Program-made: the position numbers and the translations under genes
DNA from: Candidatus Pantoea formicae
GTDB lineage: Bacteria; Pseudomonadota; Gammaproteobacteria; Enterobacterales; Enterobacteriaceae
Direction of reading: 5' to 3'
NCBI RefSeq assembly: GCF_011752625.1
Contig: NZ_VWXD01000003.1
Location: 682,001 to 746,000, forward strand
DNA: 64,000 nucleotides
Notes under the pieces: model-generated
Seen by the model: the letters and a program-made list of their open reading frames with translations, nothing else
What the model was told of the DNA's origin: nothing
Database searches by the model: none
Part shown: positions 1 to 9,517 of the stretch, one piece after another
Layout of the letters: each line of letters begins with the position of its first letter
How positions within the stretch are numbered: the stretch's first letter is position 1

Positions 1-972
1 ACCGTCCGGGTCTTTGCTGTAATCCGGCACATCGCGTTCGTGCTGCATGCCCAAAGGCGCACCTGAGAGTTTTTCACGACCGAAGATGGTTTGCTGCTCG
101 CCCAATGGCGTGCGGTCCCACATCTCAACGTGAAAACGAATAATGCGCACGGCCTGATAGCTGCCACCTAACGTCCAGGCGGGTTCCTGCTGGTTAGCCG
201 TGACCCATAGCAGTTGATCCATCAATGCCGCATTGTGCGTGTCTGGGTTGGCAGTTCCATCCTTGAAGCCCAGTAGATTGATCGGGGTTTCCTGGCCTTT
301 ACTGCGCGCAGCGTGGTCGGCAATGAAGCCATCGCGGCGCCAGCGCACCGCCAGCAGATCCGGCGTGTGTTTGATGATGTCACGCAGTGCATGGATCACC
401 GTGTCTTGGGTGTTGGCGCAAATCTGGATCAGCACATCACCATGACATTGTTCGGCATCAAGTGAGTCATTAGGGAAGCGCGTCATGCTTTGCAACTGCG
501 CAGGTTTATGCGGGCTTAAACCATAGCGCGTATCAAACAGCGAGGTGCCAACGGATAACGTCATCGTTAAATTATCTGGCGCGATATCGGCTCCCAGAAT
601 CCCAGAGTCCATCGGCGGCAACTGCGGATTCGGCACTGAGGGTGCCGGGCCACCTTTGGTGAGAAACGCAAAGCGAGCGGTCAGCAAACGGAACAAGCGC
701 TCTAAATCCGCTTTATCGCTGGCTAAGACATCAAACGCCACCAGCATCATTGAAGCTTGCTGCGGCGTGACAATACCTGCCTGGTGTGGACCGTAGAAAG
801 GTTGCACCTGCTGGCGCGCATCGGGTGCCACTGTGCCGGGAGAAAAGCTGTCAGCCGCGGCTGCCGTATGGAACGGGCAGCCGCCACTCAGGGCGGCCGC
901 GCCGCCCAACATCCCTAATCCCTGCAATAAACGACGACGCGACGGCTCTGCCGCGTCATTTTTATGGCTCAT
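1..972 (-). CDS. efeB: EfeB, heme-dependent deferrochelatase/peroxidase (partial, C-terminus outside window)
   Basis: Third gene of the efeUOB ferrous iron/heme-iron uptake operon. EfeB is a periplasmic DyP-type heme peroxidase exported by the Tat system. The reading frame is open from ATG at 972 to the left edge (324 codons; the family is about 420 residues, so about 100 C-terminal residues are missing). The N-terminus carries a twin-arginine signal ([10 protein letters not shown] followed by a Gly/Ala-rich hydrophobic stretch), and near the window edge the segment WDRTPLGEQ...FGREK...GAPLGMQHE is typical of EfeB. The start lies 2 bases after the efeO stop, so translation is probably coupled. 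The heme-ligand His is not judged here because the distal part is cut off. Confidence 0.93.
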   Translation of the reverse strand, partial: MSHKNDAAEPSRRRLLQGLGMLGGAAALSGGCPFHTAAAADSFSPGTVAPDARQQVQPFYGPHQAGIVTPQQASMMLVAFDVLASDKADLERLFRLLTARFAFLTKGGPAPSVPNPQLPPMDSGILGADIAPDNLTMTLSVGTSLFDTRYGLSPHKPAQLQSMTRFPNDSLDAEQCHGDVLIQICANTQDTVIHALRDIIKHTPDLLAVRWRRDGFIADHAARSKGQETPINLLGFKDGTANPDTHNAALMDQLLWVTANQQEPAWTLGGSYQAVRIIRFHVEMWDRTPLGEQQTIFGREKLSGAPLGMQHERDVPDYSKDPDG

Positions 973-974
973 GA

Positions 975-2093
975 TTAGTCGAGACCTAAAGTTCCACGCA
1001 ACAGGGAGAGATCTTCCGCCAGCGTAGTGATCGGCCCTTTCAATGCATTACGGTCAGCGGTGGTGAGCTTCTCGTAAGATTCGAAACCGTCTTTGGTGCG
1101 GTATTTGCTGAGGATGACATCCACTTTCTTGAAGTTGGCATCGACTTTCGCCAGCAGTTGCGGATTGGCTTTTTGCAGCTGTGGGCGCAGCAGATCAACG
1201 ATTTTCTGCGCACCGTCGATGTTGGCCTGGAAGTCAGAGAGGTCGGTACGGCTGTAACGATCTTCTTCACCCGAGATTTTGCTGGAGGCGACTTCTTCTA
1301 CCAGACCTGCTGCACCACCCACCACTTTGGCCGGTGGGAAGGCCAGCTCGCTGATGCGCGTTTGCAGATCCAATACATCCTGGTTCAGCTTAGTGGCAAA
1401 CTCTTCCGCACCTTTGGTGGTTTTATCCGCCCACAGGATTTTCTCAATGCGGTGGAAACCGGTGAACTTCGGATCGTCAGCTTTTTTCTCGAAGTCATCT
1501 TCACGGGCGTCGATGCTGCTATCCAGGTCGGAGAAGAGTTCAGCAATAGGTTCGATGCGCTCATAGTGTGCACGGGTTGGTGCATACAAGGCTTTGGCTT
1601 TCTCAAGGTCACCGGCTTTGACTGCGTCGGTGAAGGCTTGGGTGCCGGCAACCAGCTCTTTGACTTCGCTCATGACATAGGTTTTGTAGTCAGTGATCGG
1701 GCCAGCCAGCTGCATGATGTCGGTTTTGCCTTTGGCAGCGGTTTTCGACTCACCAGTGACAACCAGTTTGCCTTTCGGGTTGGTCAGCAAGCCGCAGGTC
1801 ATGTCGTATTCGCCCGCTTCGAGGTTAGCGGTGAGTTTCTGGCTGAAGCCTGGCGCGATGTTTTCACGCTCTTCCACCACCATCACTCCTTTGAGGATTT
1901 CCCACTCCAGCGCTTTCTGGCTGTTGTTTTTGATGATGAACTGCGTTTTCCCTGCCTGCACGTTGAGTGACATCGGCTCGCACTGTTTGTCGGTGACGGT
2001 GACCGTTACCTGCGGGATGGATGCAGCAGAAGCGGCGCCAGAGAGGGCCAGCATTGAAACCAACAGCGCCTTACGGCGGAAGCGAATCGTCAT
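975..2093 (-). CDS. efeO: EfeO, periplasmic iron-uptake protein (cupredoxin + imelysin/M75 domains)
   Basis: Periplasmic partner of the EfeU permease, thought to bind or oxidise iron before transport. It has 372 residues, as usual for the enterobacterial protein. A Sec signal peptide (residues 1 to about 23, ending ASAAS) is followed by a cupredoxin-like domain (to about residue 115). Then comes an imelysin/peptidase M75 domain with the HxxE motif in [10 protein letters not shown] and a conserved acidic helix around SSIDAREDD. It lies between efeU and efeB on the same strand, 54 bp after efeU. The product call rests on family similarity and the operon order; I see no frameshift. Confidence 0.95.
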   Translation of the reverse strand: MTIRFRRKALLVSMLALSGAASAASIPQVTVTVTDKQCEPMSLNVQAGKTQFIIKNNSQKALEWEILKGVMVVEERENIAPGFSQKLTANLEAGEYDMTCGLLTNPKGKLVVTGESKTAAKGKTDIMQLAGPITDYKTYVMSEVKELVAGTQAFTDAVKAGDLEKAKALYAPTRAHYERIEPIAELFSDLDSSIDAREDDFEKKADDPKFTGFHRIEKILWADKTTKGAEEFATKLNQDVLDLQTRISELAFPPAKVVGGAAGLVEEVASSKISGEEDRYSRTDLSDFQANIDGAQKIVDLLRPQLQKANPQLLAKVDANFKKVDVILSKYRTKDGFESYEKLTTADRNALKGPITTLAEDLSLLRGTLGLD

Positions 2094-2147
2094 AGTGATA
2101 TCCCTGTTTCATGGAAGAACAGGCGCGCAATCGCGCCTGATTTAATT

Positions 2148-2981
2148 TCAGCGTGTGGTGCGTGCGGCGTTGGCCGTCGGACGTGCCGGGAAGAAAAACA
2201 GCAGCAGTGCCGGGACCAGATAGATCAGCCAAACCGCCACTTCACTGACACTTGGGGTTTCCTGATAGCCCAGAATACCTTCCAGTAGTGTGCCCACCAC
2301 CGAATGCGTAGAGAGCGTGTTGCTGAGGTCAAAAGCCACGCCCTGGAAGTGGTTCCACAGCCCGGCTTCATGGAAGGCACGGATCGCGCCTGCCGCCAAG
2401 CCAGCGGCGACAAACAGAATGAACAGGCTGGTCCAACGGAAGAAGCTCGCAAGGTTTAGGCGGATACCGCCGTAGTAAAGCAGCATGCCTAATACGATCG
2501 CGGTCACTAAGCCAAGCACCGCACCAATTGGTGGTGCATAACCCACGTCTTGGGTGAAGGCCGCCAGCAGGAAGAACACCGATTCTAAACCTTCACGTGC
2601 CACCGCCAGAAAGACCATGAGCACCAGCGGAAAGCCGCTACCGCCCTGCTTTTGCAGCGCTTGATCTACTGAGCGTTCCAGCGTGGCTTTGATGTTGCGC
2701 GAGACTTTGCGCATCCAGAACACCATGGAGGTGAGGATGACCACCGCGACCACAGCGACAATGCCCTCAAACAGTTCTTGCTGTTTCTGCGGGAATTCGC
2801 CGGTGGTTTCGTTAATGAAAATGCCTAATGCCAAGCAGAGCGCAGCTGCAATGAACACGCCAGCCCACATCGCGGGGAACCATTGGGTGCGCTGGGTGCG
2901 TTTCAGGTAGCTGGCAATCAGGCTGACGATGAGTGCTGCTTCAAGACCTTCACGCAGCATAATGAGAAACGGAACGAACAT
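2148..2981 (-). CDS. efeU: EfeU, ferrous iron permease (FTR1 family)
   Basis: Inner-membrane iron permease of the OFeT/FTR1 family, about 277 residues with seven predicted hydrophobic segments. The two REGLE motifs characteristic of the family are present (LREGLEAALIV near residue 9 and AREGLESVFF near residue 128), and these glutamates bind iron. I start at ATG 2981 (MFVPFLIMLREG), which matches the known N-terminus. TTG and GTG codons lie just upstream but are less likely. The frame is intact, in contrast to the frameshifted copy of E. coli K-12. It is the first gene of efeUOB and is preceded by a Fur-box-like site, so iron repression is expected. Confidence 0.95.
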   Translation of the reverse strand: MFVPFLIMLREGLEAALIVSLIASYLKRTQRTQWFPAMWAGVFIAAALCLALGIFINETTGEFPQKQQELFEGIVAVVAVVILTSMVFWMRKVSRNIKATLERSVDQALQKQGGSGFPLVLMVFLAVAREGLESVFFLLAAFTQDVGYAPPIGAVLGLVTAIVLGMLLYYGGIRLNLASFFRWTSLFILFVAAGLAAGAIRAFHEAGLWNHFQGVAFDLSNTLSTHSVVGTLLEGILGYQETPSVSEVAVWLIYLVPALLLFFFPARPTANAARTTR

Positions 2982-3041
2982 CACCAACCTCTTGATTGTT
3001 AAGGAGGGTAAACCTTAGGTAAAAATACGTAAAATGTGAAC

Positions 3042-3060
3042 GATATTGATTATCATTACA
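3042..3060 (-). promoter_or_regulatory. Fur box upstream of efeUOB
   Basis: The 19 bases from 3042 (gatattgattatcattac plus one) match 15 of 19 positions of the Fur consensus GATAATGATAATCATTATC. It lies about 60 bp upstream of the efeU start. Iron-Fur repression of efeUOB is established in enterobacteria. The site call is by eye. Confidence 0.7.
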
Positions 3061-3178
3061 GGGATAAAAAATACAAGTCACGTCATGAAATAATTTCTCA
3101 TTTGCGGAGCGTGAGACGGATTCAATGAGATGAGGTGTTGGCGTTTCATGAGGTATGTGGGGTGTTCAGTGCATGTGG

Positions 3179-3226
3179 GGCTTTGAGTTCAGTGTTTGGG
3201 GTGGCTTTGAGTTCCGTGCTTGGGGT
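3179..3226. repeat. Tandem repeat, 2 x 24 bp
   Basis: Two adjacent 24-base copies (3179-3202 and 3203-3226), each starting ggctttgagttc, differ at only a couple of positions. They lie in the non-coding spacer between efeU and putP. No function is evident. Confidence 0.75.
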
Positions 3227-3299
3227 CGCTTCACGTTTAGTACCAGGTCCACTAAAGGCCATTCCGATCGCGAAGAAATCACGCATCCATGCAGATCGG

Positions 3300-3319
3300 C
3301 CGCGCCATCCATGGCGCGG
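3300..3319. repeat. REP-like palindrome
   Basis: Nine-base arms CCGCGCCAT and ATGGCGCGG surround a CC loop. The CCAT..ATGG core resembles other palindromes in this window (26742-26761 and the putA terminator stem), which suggests a dispersed REP-type family. Confidence 0.55.
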
Positions 3320-3403
3320 ACGCTTCGCTCTTCGGAATGGCCTTTAGTAGACTTTGCGCTATGTCATTGCTTTGAAAAGAGGGTTGGGGCATTGGCGAGT
3401 TAA
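3316..3403. repeat. 88-bp direct repeat, copy A
   Basis: This segment recurs with high identity at 3437-3524; both copies start GCGGACGCTTCGCTCTTCGG and end in a TTAA. Part of it (TTCGGAATGGCCTTTAGTAG) also occurs inverted near 3251-3268 as CTAAAGGCCATTCCGA. The spacer from 3061 to 3529 therefore consists largely of duplicated repeat sequence, and I see no gene in it. Confidence 0.85.
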
Positions 3404-3436
3404 AAAAACTGCTTTTTAAGGTCTGCAACCCTTGGA

Positions 3437-3524
3437 GCGGACGCTTCGCTCTTCGGAATGGCCTTTAGTAGACTTTGGGCTATGTCGTTGCTTTGAAGGA
3501 AGCGTTGGGGCATTGGCAAGTTAA
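3437..3524. repeat. 88-bp direct repeat, copy B
   Basis: Second copy of the repeat at 3316-3403, with a handful of substitutions. It runs directly into the A-rich left side of the putP terminator. Confidence 0.85.
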
Positions 3525-3555
3525 TAAAAAAGCCCGCCGTTTTACGGGCGGGCTT
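3522..3555 (-). terminator. Rho-independent terminator of putP
   Basis: A perfect 9-bp stem AAGCCCGCC (3530-3538) / GGCGGGCTT (3547-3555) has an 8-base loop. On the minus strand the stem is followed by a U-rich run (A-rich on the plus strand, 3522-3530). It sits 17 bp after the putP stop codon. Confidence 0.9.
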
Positions 3556-3572
3556 GATCTGTAAAGGACTGA

Positions 3573-5057
3573 TTATTTGGTCTGGTACTCAGCTTCAGCT
3601 GCCGCGAAACGCGCTTGCGCCTCTTCTGATGGGCCGTTGCCAATCAGGCTGAACACCACAATCGCGATGCTGGCGAAGATGAAGCCAGGGATGATTTCAT
3701 ACAGTTCGGTGTAACCGTACTGTTTCCACAGCAGCACAGTCAGCGCACCGATTACCATACCGGCTAAAGCGCCATTACGTGTCATGCGTTTCCAGCACAC
3801 ACCGAACAGGACAACCGGGCCGAAGGCAGCACCAAAGCCCGCCCAAGCATAGCTGACTAAGCCCAGTACACGGTTTTCAGGGTTGGCCGCCAGTGCGATA
3901 GCAATCAGCGCGATCACCAACACCATCAAACGTCCGACCCAAACCAGCTCTTTCTGGCTGGCATTTTTGCGCAGGAAGCCTTTATACAGGTCTTCCGTCA
4001 GGGCACTGGAGCACACCAGCAGCTGGCAGCTCAGAGTGGACATCACTGCGGCCAGAATCGCTGACAGCAAAATACCGGCAATCCATGGGTTAAACAGGAT
4101 TCGCGCCAGCTCGATAAACACGCGCTCACCATTCTGGCTAACGCCTGCCGCGAGTTCAGGATGGTTCTGGAAGTAAGCAATACCGAAGAAGCCGACGGCA
4201 ACGGCACCTGCCAGACACAGAATCATCCATGTCATCCCGATGCGGCGTGCAGTGCGAATGGAGTGGTGTGAATCTGCCGCCATGAAACGCGCCAGAATAT
4301 GGGGCTGACCAAAATAACCCAAGCCCCAACCGAGCAGCGAAATCACCGCCACAAAGTTCAACCCTTTCAGCATGTCGAGGTTTTCAAGGCTTTTCGCTTC
4401 GATCACCGCCAGCGAATCATCCAAACCACCCACCGCGATAATCACGAACACTGGGGTCAGTATCAGCGCAAAGATCATCAGGCTGGCCTGCACGGTGTCG
4501 GTCCAGCTCACTGCAAGGAACCCGCCCACCAAGGTATAAAGGATGGTGGCTGCAGCCCCCGCCCACAAGGCAGTCTGATAATCCATGCCAAAGGTGCTTT
4601 CGAACAGACGCGCACCCGCAACCACGCCAGAGGCGCAATAAATGGTGAAGAAGATGAGAATAACCACAGCGGAAATCACACGCAGCAGTTTGCTTTTATC
4701 CTCGAAACGGCTGGAGAAGAAGTCAGGCAAGGTTAAGGCGTTGTCGTGATGCTCAGTCTGGACACGCAGGCGTCCCGCGACAATTTTCCAGTTAAGCCAG
4801 GCACCAATGGTCAGGCCGATGGCGATCCAGCTCTCGGAGATGCCGGACAGGAAAATCGCCCCCGGCAGCCCCATTAGCAGCCAGCCACTCATATCCGATG
4901 CACCCGCTGACAGTGCAGTGACCACACTGCCTAAACTGCGACCGCCCAAGATATAGTCATCAAAATTTTTGGTTGAGCGATAGGCAATAAAACCGATCAA
5001 CACCATCCCAAGGATGTAAATTACGAAGGTCACCAACATCGGTGTACTCATACTCAT
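3573..5057 (-). CDS. putP: PutP, sodium/proline symporter
   Basis: Inner-membrane Na+/L-proline symporter of the solute:sodium symporter family, 494 residues (E. coli 502). It shows the family's repeated hydrophobic helices, the Na+-site region ALSAGASDMSGWLLMGLPGA and the signature segment GLGYFGQPHILARFMA. The C-terminal tail is a little shorter than in E. coli. ATG 5057 is preceded by GGAG at good spacing; a second in-frame ATG lies two codons later. It is divergent from putA, and both are controlled from the shared region 5058-5499, where PutA itself acts as repressor in the absence of proline. Confidence 0.97.
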   Translation of the reverse strand: MSMSTPMLVTFVIYILGMVLIGFIAYRSTKNFDDYILGGRSLGSVVTALSAGASDMSGWLLMGLPGAIFLSGISESWIAIGLTIGAWLNWKIVAGRLRVQTEHHDNALTLPDFFSSRFEDKSKLLRVISAVVILIFFTIYCASGVVAGARLFESTFGMDYQTALWAGAAATILYTLVGGFLAVSWTDTVQASLMIFALILTPVFVIIAVGGLDDSLAVIEAKSLENLDMLKGLNFVAVISLLGWGLGYFGQPHILARFMAADSHHSIRTARRIGMTWMILCLAGAVAVGFFGIAYFQNHPELAAGVSQNGERVFIELARILFNPWIAGILLSAILAAVMSTLSCQLLVCSSALTEDLYKGFLRKNASQKELVWVGRLMVLVIALIAIALAANPENRVLGLVSYAWAGFGAAFGPVVLFGVCWKRMTRNGALAGMVIGALTVLLWKQYGYTELYEIIPGFIFASIAIVVFSLIGNGPSEEAQARFAAAEAEYQTK

Positions 5058-5499
5058 ACTCTCTCCACTTATTATTTAATCCGTAAGAGCAATCTTTTTC
5101 CTGTGCAATCGGAACGGGACTGCATAGGGCTTTACCGCATCCAGAGAAAGCGATTCCTCTTAAGGCGCGGTATCCTGCCGCAAAGGGGCGGCGCGCACAA
5201 TGCATTTAACACAGCTGTCACACTGGTTTCACCTGACTTCGATTTTTTAATGCCAATAGGTTGCACTCACTCACACTTTCAGTTGCACCTTACTTAACAT
5301 GAGAGTGCTCTCTTTGAGCGGAGTTGCAACTTTGGCGAGCTTCTTGCAGCAAGTTCTGTGCCGTTTTTTCACGAAGCCGCTTTTAAGCAGTGATAAACGT
5401 GCAACTCAGGTCACATTTAACACGGTTGCACAAAGTTGCAACATGAGTGATAGTGCAGCCCACGCTGATGTCGATTCATATTTTGAGGAAGAGGGAATC
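5058..5499. promoter_or_regulatory. put control region with multiple PutA operators
   Basis: The divergent putP-putA region of about 440 bp is similar in length to the put regulatory region of E. coli. I find six GTTGCA motifs, the core of known PutA operators: 5260-5265, 5282-5287, 5323-5328 (within palindrome GTTGCAAC), 5400-5405 (reverse), 5425-5430 and 5435-5440 (again GTTGCAAC). Their clustering between the two genes supports autogenous PutA repression and also argues that putA translation starts downstream of them. Confidence 0.8.
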
Positions 5500-8400
5500 A
5501 TGGGAACCACCACCATGGGTGTGAAGCTGGATGAAGCCACCCGCGATCGCATTAAACTGGCGGCAGGAAAAATTGACCGCACGCCACACTGGCTGATCAA
5601 ACAGGCGATTTTTAACTATCTTTCGCAACTGGAAGCCGGTGAAGGGCTGCCAGAAATTCCTGTGCAACTTGCTGATTCCATCAGTGAAGAAGGCGCGCCA
5701 GACGAGTCATTCCAGCCTTTCCTCGACTTTGCCGAACATATTTTGCCGCAGTCGGTCACGCGTTCTGCCATCACCGCCGCGTGGCGCCGGCCGGAAACTG
5801 ATGCGGTACCCATGCTGCTGGAACAGGCACGTCTCCCTGCCCCATTGGCAGAGAAAACCCATCAGCTTGCTTATAGCCTTGCTGATAAGCTTCGGCACCA
5901 AAAAGGGGCAACCGGACGCGCTGGAATGGTGCAAAGTCTGTTGCAGGAGTTCTCCCTTTCCTCTCAAGAGGGCGTAGCCTTAATGTGCCTGGCGGAAGCG
6001 CTGTTGCGTATTCCTGATAAGCCAACCCGTGATGCCCTGATCCGCGATAAAATCAGCAACGGTAACTGGCAGTCACACCTGGGCCGCAGTCCATCAATGT
6101 TCGTTAACGCTGCTACCTGGGGTCTACTGTTTACCGGTCGTTTGGTGTCGACCCATAACGAAGCCAATTTGTCGCGCTCGCTGAACCGCATTATTGGTAA
6201 AAGCGGCGAACCACTGATCCGTAAAGGCGTGGATATGGCGATGCGCCTGATGGGCGAGCAGTTTGTTACCGGTGAAACCATCGCCGAAGCGCTGGCTAAC
6301 GCACGTAAGCTGGAGGAGAAAGGCTTCCGTTACTCCTATGACATGCTGGGCGAAGCGGCCCTCACCGCCAGCGATGCCAAAGCCTATCTGGTGTCTTACC
6401 AGCAGGCGATCCATGCGATTGGTAAAGCTTCTAATGGTCGTGGCATTTATGAAGGCCCCGGTATCTCCATTAAGCTTTCGGCACTGCATCCGCGTTACAG
6501 CCGTGCGCAATATGAGCGTGTGATGGAAGAACTCTATCCGATTCTTAAATCACTCACCTTGCTGGCACGCTCTTACGACATTGGTATCAACATCGATGCC
6601 GAAGAAGCGGACCGTCTGGAACTGTCACTCGATTTGCTGGAGAAACTGTGCTTCGAGCCAGAGCTGGATGGCTGGAATGGCATCGGTTTTGTGATTCAGG
6701 CCTACCAAAAGCGCTGTCCTTTTGTCATTGATTCGCTGATCGATATGGCGCAACGCAGCCGTCGCCGCCTGATGATCCGCCTGGTCAAAGGGGCGTATTG
6801 GGATAGTGAAATCAAGCGCGCTCAGATCGATGGATTAGAAGGCTACCCGGTTTACACCCGTAAGGTGTACACCGATATCTCTTATCTGGCTTGCGCTCGT
6901 AAGCTGCTGGCCGTACCCAACCTGATCTACCCGCAGTTCGCCACCCACAATGCGCACACGCTGGCAGCCATCTATCAGTTGGCGGGCAACAACTACTATC
7001 CGGGTCAGTATGAGTTCCAGTGTCTGCACGGCATGGGCGAACCGCTGTATGAACAGGTGGTAGGTAAAGTGGCCGACGGCAAGCTCAACCGTCCATGCCG
7101 CATCTATGCCCCAGTCGGCACGCATGAAACTCTGCTGGCCTATCTGGTGCGTCGTTTGTTGGAAAACGGTGCCAACACCTCCTTTGTGAATCGCATTGCC
7201 GATAACACGCTGCCGCTGGACGAACTGGTGGCCGATCCGGTTGCCGCTGTTGAAAAAATGGCGCTCAGTGAAGGTGCCGTTGGTTTACCGCATCCGAAAA
7301 TTCCTTTGCCGCGTGACCTCTATGGTGAGAAACGTGCTAACTCTGCCGGTCTGGATCTGGCGAACGAACATCGTCTGGCGTCACTCTCCAGTGCCCTGCT
7401 CAACAGCGCCAGCCAGCCATGGATTGCACAACCTCTGGTGGAAGGTGCGCTGGGTGAAGGCGTCAGCCGTCCGGTGCTGAATCCGTCGGCACCTGCCGAT
7501 GTGGTAGGAAGCGTACGCGAAGCCAGTGAAGCCGAAGTCTCGGAAGCGCTGGATGCGGCGGTGAATGCCGGTCCGATCTGGTTCGCCACCCCGCCACAAG
7601 AGCGTGCGGCCATTCTGGAACGTGCAGCCGAAGCGATGGAAGGCCAGATGCAGCAATTGATTGGTTTACTGGTGCGTGAAGCCGGTAAAACTTATAACAA
7701 TGCGATTGCCGAAGTACGCGAAGCGGTCGATTTCCTCTATTACTACGCTGGCATGGTGCGTGACGATTTCGATAATGAAACGCACCGTCCGCTGGGTCCC
7801 GTGGTGTGCATTAGTCCATGGAACTTCCCGCTGGCGATTTTCGCAGGGCAGATCGCGGCTGCACTGGCGGCAGGGAACAGCGTGCTGGCCAAACCGGCTG
7901 AGCAGACTCCGCTGATTGCCGCACAGGCTGTGCAGATCATGCTGGATGCTGGCGTGCCTGCTGGCGTGTTGCAACTGCTGCCAGGCCAGGGCGAAACCGT
8001 GGGTGCACAGCTGACCGGCGACGAACGAGTCCGCGGAGTGATGTTCACCGGTTCAACGGCAGTTGCCACGCTGTTACAGCGCAATCTGGCGGGCCGCCTC
8101 GATCCACAAGGCCGTCCAACCCCACTGATCGCCGAGACTGGCGGTATGAACGCCATGATCGTTGACTCTTCCGCACTGACCGAACAAGTGGTGGTGGATA
8201 TTGTCGCCTCGGCGTTTGACAGTGCGGGACAGCGCTGTTCAGCACTGCGCCTGCTGTGTGTGCAAGACGATGTGGCAGATCACACGCTGAAGATGCTGCG
8301 TGGTGCCATGGCCGAATGCCGCATGGGTAATCCAGAGCGCCTGTCGACCGACATTGGCCCCGTCATCGATGCCGAAGCCAAGGACAACATTGACCGCCAC

Positions 8401-9444
8401 ATTCAGGCGATGCGTAACAAAGGTTTCACCGTCTATCAGGCGGCACAGGACAATCCACAAGACAGCAAAGAGTGGAACAGTGGCACCTTTATCAAACCTA
8501 CGCTGATCGAGTTGGATCAGGTGAGCGATCTGGATAAAGAAGTGTTTGGTCCGGTGCTGCACGTGGTGCGATTCGCCCGTAACAGCCTGCCACAGTTGAT
8601 CGAGCAGATTAATGCCTCGGGTTATGGTCTGACATTGGGTGTGCATACGCGTATTGATGAGACCATCGCGCAGGTTACAGCAGGAGCAAAAGTCGGCAAC
8701 CTGTATGTCAACCGCAACATGGTCGGGGCAGTGGTCGGCGTTCAGCCATTCGGTGGCGAAGGCTTGTCGGGCACCGGTCCAAAAGCAGGCGGTCCGCTCT
8801 ATCTCTATCGTCTGCTGTCCAACCGCCCGGATGGTGCGTTACGCAAGACCTTTGATCGCCAGGACGCTGAACGCCCCGTCGATAGCAGCGTTCGTACCGA
8901 ACTAATGAGCGCACATCAGGCTTTGCAAAGCTGGGCGCAAGATAAGCCAGAGCTGTTAGCGCTGTGCCAGCGTTACGATGAACTGGCACAGGCCGGTACT
9001 GTTCGTTTGTTGCCGGGACCAACCGGTGAGCGCAACACCTTCACCCTGCTCCCTCGCGAGCATGTGCTGTGTATTGCGGATAATGAACAGGATGCATTAA
9101 CACAGTTAGCGGCAGTGACCAGCGTAGGCAGCACGGTACTCTGGCAGGACGATGAACTGCACCGTGGGCTGCGTTCCAGTCTGCCTGGCGCTGTGCAGTC
9201 ACGTGTAGCGCTGGTGAAAGATGTGCTGGCGGCAGAGTTTGATGCGGTAATTCATCATGGCGATGCCGACCAGCTGCGTACGCTGTGCGAGCAGGTTGCA
9301 GCGCGTGATGGAGCGATTGTTTCGGTGCAGGGCTTTGCTCGTGGCGAGACCAATCTGCTGCTTGAACGCCTGTTAATCGAACGTTCGCTGAGTGTGAATA
9401 CCGCCGCGGCGGGGGGGAATGCGAGTTTGATGACGATTGGTTAA
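5500..9444 (+). CDS. putA: PutA, trifunctional proline dehydrogenase / P5C dehydrogenase / put repressor
   Basis: Oxidises proline to glutamate in two steps at the inner membrane and represses put transcription when not membrane-bound. It has 1314 residues (E. coli 1320). Order: N-terminal ribbon-helix-helix DNA-binding domain (MGTTTMGVKLDEATRDRIK, to about residue 47); proline dehydrogenase barrel (about 260-610, with RLVKGAYWDSEIKRAQ and FATHNAHT); aldehyde dehydrogenase domain (about 650-1130, with ETGGMNAM and catalytic Cys in SAGQRCSALR); C-terminal tail. The frame is open from ATG 5299, but I chose ATG 5500: it gives the conserved N-terminus, has a strong GAGGAAGAGG ribosome site, and leaves the GTTGCA operators outside the gene. 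Confidence 0.97.
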   Translation: MGTTTMGVKLDEATRDRIKLAAGKIDRTPHWLIKQAIFNYLSQLEAGEGLPEIPVQLADSISEEGAPDESFQPFLDFAEHILPQSVTRSAITAAWRRPETDAVPMLLEQARLPAPLAEKTHQLAYSLADKLRHQKGATGRAGMVQSLLQEFSLSSQEGVALMCLAEALLRIPDKPTRDALIRDKISNGNWQSHLGRSPSMFVNAATWGLLFTGRLVSTHNEANLSRSLNRIIGKSGEPLIRKGVDMAMRLMGEQFVTGETIAEALANARKLEEKGFRYSYDMLGEAALTASDAKAYLVSYQQAIHAIGKASNGRGIYEGPGISIKLSALHPRYSRAQYERVMEELYPILKSLTLLARSYDIGINIDAEEADRLELSLDLLEKLCFEPELDGWNGIGFVIQAYQKRCPFVIDSLIDMAQRSRRRLMIRLVKGAYWDSEIKRAQIDGLEGYPVYTRKVYTDISYLACARKLLAVPNLIYPQFATHNAHTLAAIYQLAGNNYYPGQYEFQCLHGMGEPLYEQVVGKVADGKLNRPCRIYAPVGTHETLLAYLVRRLLENGANTSFVNRIADNTLPLDELVADPVAAVEKMALSEGAVGLPHPKIPLPRDLYGEKRANSAGLDLANEHRLASLSSALLNSASQPWIAQPLVEGALGEGVSRPVLNPSAPADVVGSVREASEAEVSEALDAAVNAGPIWFATPPQERAAILERAAEAMEGQMQQLIGLLVREAGKTYNNAIAEVREAVDFLYYYAGMVRDDFDNETHRPLGPVVCISPWNFPLAIFAGQIAAALAAGNSVLAKPAEQTPLIAAQAVQIMLDAGVPAGVLQLLPGQGETVGAQLTGDERVRGVMFTGSTAVATLLQRNLAGRLDPQGRPTPLIAETGGMNAMIVDSSALTEQVVVDIVASAFDSAGQRCSALRLLCVQDDVADHTLKMLRGAMAECRMGNPERLSTDIGPVIDAEAKDNIDRHIQAMRNKGFTVYQAAQDNPQDSKEWNSGTFIKPTLIELDQVSDLDKEVFGPVLHVVRFARNSLPQLIEQINASGYGLTLGVHTRIDETIAQVTAGAKVGNLYVNRNMVGAVVGVQPFGGEGLSGTGPKAGGPLYLYRLLSNRPDGALRKTFDRQDAERPVDSSVRTELMSAHQALQSWAQDKPELLALCQRYDELAQAGTVRLLPGPTGERNTFTLLPREHVLCIADNEQDALTQLAAVTSVGSTVLWQDDELHRGLRSSLPGAVQSRVALVKDVLAAEFDAVIHHGDADQLRTLCEQVAARDGAIVSVQGFARGETNLLLERLLIERSLSVNTAAAGGNASLMTIG

Positions 9445-9484
9445 TAAAAATTCAAATACGTCATTATGACTGTGCGGTTTGGAG

Positions 9485-9517
9485 CCAGGTGCGCATCAAT
9501 GCGCACCTGGTTTTTTT
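9485..9517 (+). terminator. Rho-independent terminator of putA
   Basis: A perfect 12-bp stem CCAGGTGCGCAT (9485-9496) / ATGCGCACCTGG (9499-9510) is followed by seven T's (9511-9517). The stem has the same GGTGCGCAT.AATGCGCACC form as dispersed palindromes of this genome. The T-run overlaps the stop codon of the convergent acyltransferase gene. Confidence 0.9.

Noticed and set aside
7197..7206. GCCGATAA motif inside putA as a sigma-28 promoter
   Set aside because: It lies within coding sequence and has no -35 match at 11 bases upstream. Similar motifs at 17311 and 59288 were dropped for the same reason.
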